Origin: Dyadobacter luticola
GTDB taxonomy: Bacteria; Bacteroidota; Bacteroidia; Cytophagales; Spirosomataceae
DNA length: 64,000 nt
Assembly (NCBI RefSeq): GCF_005860805.1
Contig: NZ_VCEJ01000008.1
Coordinates: 372,001-436,000 of the forward strand
Direction: 5' to 3'
The translations under genes were made by a program, and so were the position numbers. The notes under the pieces were generated by a model, which ran no database searches, was not told the DNA's origin, and was given only the letters and a program-made list of their open reading frames with translations. Below, piece by piece: positions 36,420 to 43,275 of this stretch (position 1 is its first letter; each line of letters begins with the position of its first letter).

Positions 36420-37829
36420 TTAAAACTGGATATAATAAAAGTTCGCTACCGACGGTCGCCCGAAAATAAGGACCAGCTGTATCAGAAGTATAATGGATAA
36501 TGTTCGTCTTAATGTGCTGCTTTTGAGCAGGTAAGAAGCAATATCTTCTTTCTCGCCCATTTTGTAATTGAAAAAATCCATCACCAGAAACAAAGCGATC
36601 GTCAGCACAAAGCTGGATGTGAGCAATGTCCCAGCTCCCGATTTAATGCCGAACATGCTGCTGTACAGCCTGATGCCGCTTTTCAACTCCGCCGCCCGAA
36701 ACCAGCCCATGATCAATGTGCCGGTGAGCAGCCGCACGACGACGCGAAACACATAATGTACCTGCGAACCCATCGAAAGTCCGATCCCGGTGTAAAATTT
36801 TTGCCAGAATTGCTTTGTCCGCATTTCGAAATTGATGTAAGCCCACTGCAGCGAGCCCCAGATCACAAATGACCAGCTCGGCCCATGCCATAAACCGGTG
36901 ATCACGAAGGTTACCAAACGATTGAATTCCAGTCGTTTTTGGCTGGTGACCCCTTTGCTAATGTTGAAAAAAATATAATCCCGGAACCAGGAGGTTACCG
37001 TCATGTTCCAGGAATTCCAGGATTCGGTGCGGGAGGGGACGAAGTAATATCGGTTGGAAAAATTGCGGCTGAGCCGAATGCCGAGCAGCCGCGCGGAGCC
37101 CATCGCAATGTCGCAGTAGCCCGAAAAATCGCAGTAAAGCTGGATGGAAAAAAGCAATATTGCGAGGGTGACGGAAATACTGGTGTAAGATTCAGGACTG
37201 TCGAAAACCGGGCCGGTAATGTCGGCGAAGCGTGCTGCGAGCACCAGCTTTTTGAATAAACCCCAGATAATGAAGTATATGCCGGCTTTAATGTTGTCTT
37301 CCTGATAAGGTCTTGGATTACGGAGCTGCGGTACGAGCTGGCGCGTCCTTTCGAGCGGACCGGCCAGTAATGTTGGAAAAAAACCGAGGTAGATCATGAG
37401 ATAACCCAGGTGATTTTCAGGCTTAATGTACCGTCGGTGCACATCGTAGAGATAACCGATGATCAGAAATGTGTAGTAGGAAATGCCGATCGGCGCGATC
37501 CAGTTGAGCGCCACCAGCGACATGGAATTGTTGATCGGTACCAGATATTTGAAAAACAGCAGCGGCAGCAGGCAAATGATGATGGACAATGTGAGCAGCA
37601 TCTTTCGCTGCTTTTTGGGGTAAGCCTGGTTCCCCAAAGCCTTGCCCGATACAAAGCAGATCGCCACAAGTACCAGCCAAACGATGAGATATTTTCCGCT
37701 CCAACTGAGGTTAAAAAGCGTGCTGATGATCAGCAGGAAAATCCACTTTTTCGCGTCCGGAACTTTGTAATAGGCTGGAACAGTGAGGGCTAGTAAAAGA
37801 AAATAGGCGAAGTCCGTGAATTTTACCAT
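36420..37829 (-). CDS. MBOAT O-acyltransferase (AlgI/DltB-like)
   Basis: Inner-membrane acyltransferase of 469 residues with about ten membrane spans. Family blocks: WIAPIGISYYTFLIIGYLYDV (about 110), the amphipathic FPTLLAGPLERTRQLVPQL, YCDFSGYCDIAMGSARLLG (about 232), WNSWNMTVTSWFRDYIF and the catalytic His in TGLWHGPSWSFVIWG (His315). MBOATs of this branch move an acyl group from a cytosolic donor, CoA or a carrier protein, to an extracytoplasmic polymer or partner. Here the gene follows a fatty acyl-AMP ligase, carrier protein and P450 with a 4-bp gap to P450, and precedes an SGNH partner: donor and acceptor are inferred from this order. Confidence 0.93.
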   Translation of the reverse strand: MVKFTDFAYFLLLALTVPAYYKVPDAKKWIFLLIISTLFNLSWSGKYLIVWLVLVAICFVSGKALGNQAYPKKQRKMLLTLSIIICLLPLLFFKYLVPINNSMSLVALNWIAPIGISYYTFLIIGYLYDVHRRYIKPENHLGYLMIYLGFFPTLLAGPLERTRQLVPQLRNPRPYQEDNIKAGIYFIIWGLFKKLVLAARFADITGPVFDSPESYTSISVTLAILLFSIQLYCDFSGYCDIAMGSARLLGIRLSRNFSNRYYFVPSRTESWNSWNMTVTSWFRDYIFFNISKGVTSQKRLEFNRLVTFVITGLWHGPSWSFVIWGSLQWAYINFEMRTKQFWQKFYTGIGLSMGSQVHYVFRVVVRLLTGTLIMGWFRAAELKSGIRLYSSMFGIKSGAGTLLTSSFVLTIALFLVMDFFNYKMGEKEDIASYLLKSSTLRRTLSIILLIQLVLIFGRPSVANFYYIQF

Positions 37830-37833
37830 GATG

Positions 37834-39042
37834 CTATTTCAAAAGCACTGGCAAACGTTTGTAGCCACGGAAAAAAACTTTTGTATCCCACTCGGCAGTT
37901 TTGGAAGGATGCAAATGAATGTTGGGGAACGCAGCCATGAAGCGCGGCAAAAACTTTTGCAGCTCGAATCGCGACAAGCGGGCGCCCAGGCAATGGTGAA
38001 TGCCAAATCCGAAACCAATGTGCGGATTGGGTTTACGGGTCGGGATAAATTCATCCGCATTTTGAAAAACGGACGAATCTCTGTTCGCGGAAGCCAGGCC
38101 CAGCAGCACCGTTTTGCCTTTTTTCAAAGATAACCCCTCAAATTCCATGTCATTTTTAATCTGCCGCGGTATCCAGTTCACGGGGCTGACATAGCGGATC
38201 AGTTCTTCCACGGCGATGGCACATTCATTGTGCGCCAGCCAGTTAACGTGCTTTTCCCGGTTTTCAATCAAGGTAGCGATGCTCCTGGTCAGCAGCAAAG
38301 TAGTAGTTTCCGTCGCAGCATTGACCAGAAATTCCCAGGTACCAATCAGTTCCGATGCCCGGGGATGGCCCATCACCTCCCGCATTTCCAGCAAAAGACT
38401 ATTAGTGACCTCGCTTTCGTGGCGGGTGAATGTTTCGGAAAGGTAGCTGTGAAACTGCCGCGACATGTCGGCGCATTCCAGTAAAGCCTTGACAGAAAGC
38501 GTTTTCTCGAAAATTAATGTAATGACGTAGGAGAATTTCTGAATAAAATCGAAATCCGATTTTTGCAGGTTGATAATCTGGCTGATGATCAGAAAACTGA
38601 ACTGACGCGCTACTTCCACGAGGTCGGCTTCTTCGCGATCTTTCAGCGAGGCGATGATTTCGTCGATGGCGCGGACGGTAATTGTCTCGTAATCTGCCTG
38701 ATAAAACTTTTGATTGACGAATTTCCGGTGCTCCGCATGTTTTGCACCATTCATAAAAAGCAGCCAGTGACTCAGGCTTTCGCCGAATTGCAGCAGGCCC
38801 GGATCGTTGTTCGCAATCGCCGAAACGACTTTGAAGCGCTCCGTAAAATCGAAATTTTGGAAATTCTCTGAATCCGAAAGTATCGTTTTCACACTCTTAT
38901 AATCCATGGCCACGAGGTCGCCGAACATATTGAAATGCAGCGGATCGGACTTGCGCACATTTCCGAGCAGCTCAGAATAGTTCTGGTTAATGTCGGTTTG
39001 TGAAGACCAGATGGAGGCTGCGGACATAGGAGAAGTTTGCAT
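37834..39042 (-). CDS. cytochrome P450, bacterial soluble class
   Basis: The ATG at 39042 (MQTSPMSAASIW) is chosen because it starts 22 bp after the carrier-protein stop; the longer frame from 39108 would overlap that gene. About 402 residues. The I-helix has AATETTTLLL (acid-alcohol pair Glu-Thr kept; the usual Gly is Ala), the K-helix has EELIR, and the haem loop is FGFGIHHCLGARLSRFE with the axial Cys at about 351. There is no membrane anchor. P450s encoded beside a carrier protein often act on the carrier-bound acyl or aminoacyl chain (P450BioI type), so hydroxylation or cleavage of the FAAL-loaded chain is the likely role. No ferredoxin or reductase gene is nearby. Confidence 0.94.
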   Translation of the reverse strand: MQTSPMSAASIWSSQTDINQNYSELLGNVRKSDPLHFNMFGDLVAMDYKSVKTILSDSENFQNFDFTERFKVVSAIANNDPGLLQFGESLSHWLLFMNGAKHAEHRKFVNQKFYQADYETITVRAIDEIIASLKDREEADLVEVARQFSFLIISQIINLQKSDFDFIQKFSYVITLIFEKTLSVKALLECADMSRQFHSYLSETFTRHESEVTNSLLLEMREVMGHPRASELIGTWEFLVNAATETTTLLLTRSIATLIENREKHVNWLAHNECAIAVEELIRYVSPVNWIPRQIKNDMEFEGLSLKKGKTVLLGLASANRDSSVFQNADEFIPTRKPNPHIGFGFGIHHCLGARLSRFELQKFLPRFMAAFPNIHLHPSKTAEWDTKVFFRGYKRLPVLLK

Positions 39043-39064
39043 ATCGAAGCAAAAAGCGGGCTTT

Positions 39065-39313
39065 TTATACTTCCTGGTTTTCGGTAATCCACTGACTTGT
39101 AGCAGCAATGGTGCCCATTTCCCAAAAAATGGAAGGGCTCAGCTCCATCCCGACCCACTCTTCGAGCTCGGTGGTAATGTTGACAAGCAGCAGCGAATCC
39201 AGGCGAAATTGCGCAATATCGGCGTCGGGGGCGATTTCAGATGGATCCAGTTCGGCGTGTCTGGAAATATTCAAAATGATCCAGTCGGAAATTTCTTCAA
39301 AAGTTTTAGGCAT
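39065..39313 (-). CDS. acyl carrier protein
   Basis: An 82-residue acidic four-helix protein with the 4'-phosphopantetheine serine in RLDSLLLVNI (about Ser41), the D-S-L core of carrier proteins. A Trp-rich tail (IFWEMGTIAATSQWI) replaces the usual helix IV pattern, so it is not the housekeeping AcpP. It lies between FAAL and P450 on the same strand and is the evident acceptor of the acyl-adenylate made by FAAL. Confidence 0.92.
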   Translation of the reverse strand: MPKTFEEISDWIILNISRHAELDPSEIAPDADIAQFRLDSLLLVNITTELEEWVGMELSPSIFWEMGTIAATSQWITENQEV

Positions 39314-39367
39314 TCAGGAGTTGAGTAGGTGAGATCGTCTTGGTGAAAGTAAGTTCAAACCCGGTTT

Positions 39368-39397
39368 AAAAAAAGGGCATGGGCGGCTTATTGCCGC
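39368..39397 (-). terminator. possible weak terminator/attenuator between FAAL and ACP genes
   Basis: On the minus strand a 5-bp GC stem GCGGC/GCCGC (39393-39397 with 39383-39387) with loop AATAA, then eight bases and T7. The stem is short and distant from the T-run, so partial termination at most. It could separate FAAL expression from the rest of the operon. Confidence 0.35.
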
Positions 39398-39414
39398 TTT
39401 GGGGCTACGAAAAG

Positions 39415-41055
39415 TTAGTTACCGGCAAACATTTCCTTTGCTTTGAGCCGCTGGATCTTCCCACTGGAAGTTTTGGGCAGCTTGCCCGGCGGTATCAGCA
39501 CGATTTGATGCGCCACAAGCCCGAATGCCAGCCCGATACTGTGCGCAACTTTGGTTTTGACCGCGTCCAGATTTTCCTCCTGCGCCACGCGTTTCAGTTC
39601 ACTGACCAACATTAAAGCCTCACCCTCTTCTGTTTCAACCGAAAAAGCCGCCGTCGCATTTGGCTGGATCGCTTCATGCGCGTCACCGACTACCTCCTCA
39701 ATATCGTGCGGATAATAATTTACGCCGCGGATAATGATCAGTTCTTTGGTGCGGCCGGTAATAAAAAGTTTTCCTGCGTCCATAAAACCCAGGTCACCGG
39801 TCCGCAAAAACGGGCCTTCACCTGCGCTGCTAAATGCCCTGAAAGTAGCATTTGTCGCTTCTTCATTCTGCCAGTAGCCCAACGCTACCCCTGCATTTTT
39901 CACCCAGATCTCACCGGTTTGTCCTTCTTGCAATGTTGTTTTTTGTTGAGGATCAACAATTTGCACTTCTGTAAATTCGACGGGTGGCCCGCAGGCTACG
40001 ACTTCTTTCGGGTTTGTCTCAGCTATTTTTTTATAGGTCAAGGGCGTGCCGTGCAAATGCAGGCTCACGGCCAATGTTGCTTCCGCCAGGCCGTAGGCAG
40101 CTACCAGGCTTTCTTTTCTAAAACCGGTTACCCGCATAGTTTCCGCAAATTTTTCCAAAGTCGAGATCCGGACAGGTTCCGCACCAACATATAAAACCCG
40201 TAATGTGCTGAGATCGACGGTTTCCAGCAATTCCGGTGCAATGCGCGCCAGGCAATGATCCAGCCCAAAGCCCGGCCCGCCGCAGAACCCGGCCTGGTAG
40301 CGGCTGATGGTTTGCAGCAGTAAAAAGGGTTTTGTAATAAATAAAAGCGGCGAAATGACAATCCCCGTACCGCCGGTAAAAATCGGAGACAAAAGCCCGT
40401 CGACCAGCCCCATATCGTGGTAATGCGGCAGCCAGGTGACGGAAGTATCCGCCGCCGTCCGGCCGAAGCAATTATTAATGGCATTCAGGTTGGCAGCGAG
40501 ATTGGCGTGGCTGATCATCACACCTTTCGGATGACTTGTCGAGCCCGAAGTATATTGCAGGTAGGCTGGCTTGTTTTGGTCAGTGAATGTGCTTTGCAGT
40601 TGCGCTGGCGGCGTTTTGGGGTCAAAACCTTCTGTGAAAAACCAGTCGATTTCCAAATGCTGTAATGCCAGAGAAGCCTCATTCTGGCGCTGGAAAAGCA
40701 TTTTATAAGTTTTCCGATTGGTGATGATGCCCGCGGCCCCGCAGTTTTGGATAATCTTTAAGATGCGGTTGATACCTGGCTCTGAAAAGCTGATCGGGCA
40801 GGGGACGGCGATAATCCCGGCTTGGAGTGCGCCCAGAAAAAAGCGGATGAATGCGGCTTCTGCCGGTAGCAATATGACAATTCTGGAATCCGGCGGATAT
40901 TGTTTTTGCAGCTGGCCGCCCGCCGCCCGCACTTCCTGAAAAAGTTGTGCATAAGTGCATTGTTCCGTGATATCACCTTCTTTTCCGATGTACCGAAATG
41001 CCGATTTTTCAGGATAAAGCGCTGCATTTGAGGTGAGTTTTTCCAGAATGTCCAT
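39415..41055 (-). CDS. fatty acyl-AMP ligase (FAAL)
   Basis: Adenylates a fatty acid and hands it to a carrier protein rather than to CoA. The 546-residue sequence has the adenylation motif LQYTSGSTSHPKGVMISH (about 167-184) and WLPHYHDMGLVDGLLSP (about 208), the latter diagnostic for FAALs of the FadD32 type, then AYGLAEATLAVS, RTGDLGFMDAGKLFITGRTKELI and a C-terminal catalytic Lys in TSSGKIQRLKAK. There are no fused carrier or condensation domains. It is the first gene of a minus-strand series with ACP (101 bp downstream), P450, MBOAT and SGNH. The chain length it prefers cannot be read by eye. Confidence 0.94.
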   Translation of the reverse strand: MDILEKLTSNAALYPEKSAFRYIGKEGDITEQCTYAQLFQEVRAAGGQLQKQYPPDSRIVILLPAEAAFIRFFLGALQAGIIAVPCPISFSEPGINRILKIIQNCGAAGIITNRKTYKMLFQRQNEASLALQHLEIDWFFTEGFDPKTPPAQLQSTFTDQNKPAYLQYTSGSTSHPKGVMISHANLAANLNAINNCFGRTAADTSVTWLPHYHDMGLVDGLLSPIFTGGTGIVISPLLFITKPFLLLQTISRYQAGFCGGPGFGLDHCLARIAPELLETVDLSTLRVLYVGAEPVRISTLEKFAETMRVTGFRKESLVAAYGLAEATLAVSLHLHGTPLTYKKIAETNPKEVVACGPPVEFTEVQIVDPQQKTTLQEGQTGEIWVKNAGVALGYWQNEEATNATFRAFSSAGEGPFLRTGDLGFMDAGKLFITGRTKELIIIRGVNYYPHDIEEVVGDAHEAIQPNATAAFSVETEEGEALMLVSELKRVAQEENLDAVKTKVAHSIGLAFGLVAHQIVLIPPGKLPKTSSGKIQRLKAKEMFAGN

Positions 41056-41057
41056 AA

Positions 41058-41111
41058 AAGCAAAAATAAAAGAAAAGGTGACAAGCTGCGGTTAAATCCC
41101 GGCTTGCCACC
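41058..41111 (-). terminator. intrinsic terminator immediately upstream of the FAAL gene
   Basis: On the minus strand a 10-bp stem GGTGGCAAGC / GCTTGTCACC (41102-41111 with 41077-41086; one wobble), then a long T-rich run (41058-41076). It should end the transcript of the lipoprotein gene at 41137. The T-run stops only 3 bp before the FAAL ATG and contains TATTTTTG, a match to the -7 consensus. Confidence 0.8.
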
Positions 41112-41136
41112 TTTCAATTATAAAAAAGCGCTTTTA

Positions 41137-41436
41137 TTATCTTCTGTAACCCCTGCGTGAATCGTGTCCGTAGTGGTTTCCGTGATTGTACTGTTGCCTG
41201 TAATGCCTGTTATCATAACGGCTTGACCGGTAACGTTGTGCATGAACCACTCTGCGGGGAGGAGGCGTCACAACTACAACTCTTGGCGGTGGTACAGGAC
41301 GGTATCCGTACCCATAATGTGGCCGGTAACCATAATCATAACCTGGGTTGTAGGCTGCCCTGTAAGTACAGGAAGAAATGCTGATGGCTGCAATCATCGT
41401 AACGATAACCGACAGCAGAAATCTATTTGTTTTCAC
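41137..41436 (-). CDS. small Tyr/Arg/His-rich lipoprotein
   Basis: A 99-residue product with lipoprotein signal MKTNRFLLSVIVTMIAAISISSC (lipobox SISS-C). The mature part is low complexity: GYDYGYRPHYGYGYRP repeats, a PPP/VVVV stretch near residues 49-60, then Arg/His/Tyr-rich tail. Such basic aromatic-rich surface peptides recur in Bacteroidota, with no known function to me. The strong terminator downstream and the DnaA-box region upstream isolate it from neighbours. Confidence 0.7.
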   Translation of the reverse strand: MKTNRFLLSVIVTMIAAISISSCTYRAAYNPGYDYGYRPHYGYGYRPVPPPRVVVVTPPPRRVVHAQRYRSSRYDNRHYRQQYNHGNHYGHDSRRGYRR

Positions 41437-41519
41437 GGCTTTTAGTTCGTTTTGTGATATTATGAAAACGATATGCAGCCGATTTAAGTGCCCTAATCGG
41501 GTTTGGTGAGCAGGCGATG

Positions 41520-41646
41520 GACGTCTTTCAGGGAGTTATCCACATGGTTGAAAAGACGTAAATGTTTGTTAAATCGCTGGAAATGCAGGAAATAGAAGTT
41601 TGTTAACAGGTTATCCACAACGGGTATGTGGATAACTGTTAACAAA
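41520..41646. other. DnaA-box cluster and large palindrome (candidate oriC or DnaA-binding locus)
   Basis: Three perfect DnaA boxes TTATCCACA: 41536-41544 (+), 41611-41619 (+) and 41627-41635 (-). The latter two form the inner arms of a 48-nt near-perfect palindrome: TTTGTTAACA (41599-41608) and GTTATCCACA (41610-41619) mirrored by 41627-41636 and 41637-41646, with one extra G and a 7-nt centre. The first box sits between inverted ACGTCTTTCA (41521-41530) and TGAAAAGACGT (41549-41559). The region is intergenic between a lipoprotein gene and a Dabb gene. Perfect boxes in this density are expected at origins or DnaA-titration sites; dnaA and dnaN are not in the window. Confidence 0.55.
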
Positions 41647-41661
41647 TATTAGGACTTGATT

Positions 41662-41961
41662 TTAAGCTTCCACATCATAGATCAACACCCTCTCCCAAAG
41701 ATGCGCGCAGTCGTCCACGAACTTCTTGTGCAGCGGGTGCACCTGATAAACATCGTGTGCAGCTTCGTCTGCAAAAACCAGGATTTCGGCGAAATCATAA
41801 GTCGCATCAATTACCGGTCTGCGGGTAGAAGCGGGCGTGCCAATGTACACAGATTCAATGGATTCGATGCCTTCGAGCGATTTGATGCCGGCCAGTAATG
41901 CGCTTTTGGCTTCTTCATTGTCTTTTTCTTTGAGCCAAAAAAATACGTTATGTACAAACAT
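41662..41961 (-). CDS. Dabb (stress-responsive alpha/beta barrel) protein
   Basis: A 99-residue dimeric ferredoxin-like barrel protein. The pattern FVHNVFFWLKE at the start, a central YIGTPASTRRPVID, DFAEILVFADEAAHDVYQVHPLHKKFVDD (helix with HPxHxxF) and the final strand VLIYDVEA are typical of Dabb (PF07876). Function is generally unknown; some members are enzymes. It lies 28 bp downstream of the histidine kinase gene and may be co-transcribed with it. Confidence 0.9.
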   Translation of the reverse strand: MFVHNVFFWLKEKDNEEAKSALLAGIKSLEGIESIESVYIGTPASTRRPVIDATYDFAEILVFADEAAHDVYQVHPLHKKFVDDCAHLWERVLIYDVEA

Positions 41962-41989
41962 TGGTGTTGGTTTATGGAGTTAAAAATGA

Positions 41990-43081
41990 TTAAGAATTTA
42001 CATGAGGGATCGCCTCTGCCTCATTAAAGTCATTTGCCGCGCTGGTATACGCTTTTTCCAGCTTAAAAGAGAAAGTTGTCCCTTTGTCGGGCTTGGACAT
42101 GACAGCGATTTTGGTGTTATGCGCATTGAGAATGTGCTTTACAATCGCCAATCCAAGGCCGGTACCGCCAATTTCCTTGCTCCGGCTTTTGTCCACACGA
42201 TAAAAGCGCTCGAAGATCCGGTTCAAATGTTCATGTGGAATGCCGGGACCGTTGTCGCGGACAGCAATTTCAATGTATTTTTTACCTTCCGTGAAATGTA
42301 CAATCACTTTGCCGCCTTCATTTCCGTATTTAATCGCATTTTCGATCAGGTTCAGCATTACCTGCTCTATGCGGTCGGCGTCGGCTTTGACCCAAACTTC
42401 GTGCAGGTCGTCGGGTTTCACTTTTAATGTGACGCCGCGGTCCTGCGCAATGTTTTCGAGCCGGCTGAAAATGTTGGTTGTCATCAGCCGAAGGTCCGTC
42501 GGGTTAAGGTTCATCTTGATGTCGCCGGTTTCCATTTGAGAAAGTACCAAAAGGTCTTTCACGAGGACGTCGAGGCTATCAAGGTTCTTGGCTGCTTTTT
42601 TCAGGAAACGCTCGCGGACGTTATCGTCCTCCATCGCACCGTCGAGCAGCGTGTGAATGAAACCCTGCGCAGCGAAAATCGGGGTTTTGAATTCATGGGA
42701 AACATCGGCCAGAAACTCTCTCCGAAACAATTCCAGCTTTTTCAGCTCATCGATTTCCTTCTGTTTTTTTGTCACATATACAAAAATCTCATCATTGATG
42801 GTCTTCATCGGATTCGATTCCTGGATGAGCTTTTTGCGCGGCGTCATGTTGAAATCACGCATTTTAAGCTTGTGGATCGTGCGGTACATTTTATTGACCT
42901 CCCTGAAAACAAGAATGTCAATGGTATAAAGCACCAGGAAAAACGAAGAAATAAAGGAAGCGATAGAAACCACAAAAAGCATCCCCTTGGAAACGCCGTC
43001 AACAAATGCCAGAAACGTGGTGGTGATCAGGGATATTAAAAACGCCAGTATAAAGGCTATAAACCGGGGACTCAGAGACAT
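41990..43081 (-). CDS. membrane sensor histidine kinase (PhoR-like)
   Basis: A 363-residue kinase with two N-terminal transmembrane helices (residues 6-26 and 32-55) and almost no periplasmic sensor loop, a short linker, then HisKA (FLADVSHEFKTPIFAAQGF, phospho-His about 129) and HATPase_c (N box LNLIENAIKYGN, DNGPGIP, GTGLGLAIVKHI). It resembles Bacteroidota PhoR proteins but no response regulator gene adjoins it: upstream is glutamate dehydrogenase after a repeat-rich gap, downstream a Dabb gene. It is therefore an orphan kinase in this window. Confidence 0.9.
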   Translation of the reverse strand: MSLSPRFIAFILAFLISLITTTFLAFVDGVSKGMLFVVSIASFISSFFLVLYTIDILVFREVNKMYRTIHKLKMRDFNMTPRKKLIQESNPMKTINDEIFVYVTKKQKEIDELKKLELFRREFLADVSHEFKTPIFAAQGFIHTLLDGAMEDDNVRERFLKKAAKNLDSLDVLVKDLLVLSQMETGDIKMNLNPTDLRLMTTNIFSRLENIAQDRGVTLKVKPDDLHEVWVKADADRIEQVMLNLIENAIKYGNEGGKVIVHFTEGKKYIEIAVRDNGPGIPHEHLNRIFERFYRVDKSRSKEIGGTGLGLAIVKHILNAHNTKIAVMSKPDKGTTFSFKLEKAYTSAANDFNEAEAIPHVNS

Positions 43082-43170
43082 AACATTAACATTATTGGTA
43101 TAAAGTTAACATTTTCGGCTCGAAGTAGGGCGAATGGGCGGGTTTGTTAATGTTTGGGTAATATAAGGAT

Positions 43171-43275
43171 TGTCATTTGTAGTCATTGATAGTCATTAAT
43201 TGTCATTTGTTGTTTTTTGAGTTTGCTAAACAATAAATGACTGCCAATGACCATCAATGACAACAATTGACCTTT
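43171..43275. repeat. two inverted arrays of 10-nt repeats
   Basis: Left arm 43171-43210 holds four decamers: TGTCATTTGT, AGTCATTGAT, AGTCATTAAT, TGTCATTTGT. Right arm 43236-43275 holds four decamers in the opposite sense: AATGACTGCC, AATGACCATC, AATGACAACA, ATTGACCTTT. A 25-nt centre separates them, so the RNA could form a stem of about 40 imperfect pairs. It directly abuts the stop codon of gdhA (minus strand) and may end that transcript. Confidence 0.8.

Noticed and set aside
34072-41055. NRPS/PKS lipopeptide cluster
   Set aside because: No condensation, ketosynthase, thioesterase or amino-acid adenylation domain is present; MBOAT and SGNH genes point to surface acylation instead.
43171-43275. 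CRISPR array
   Set aside because: Units are 10 nt without spacers, imperfect and in opposing orientation; no cas genes are present.
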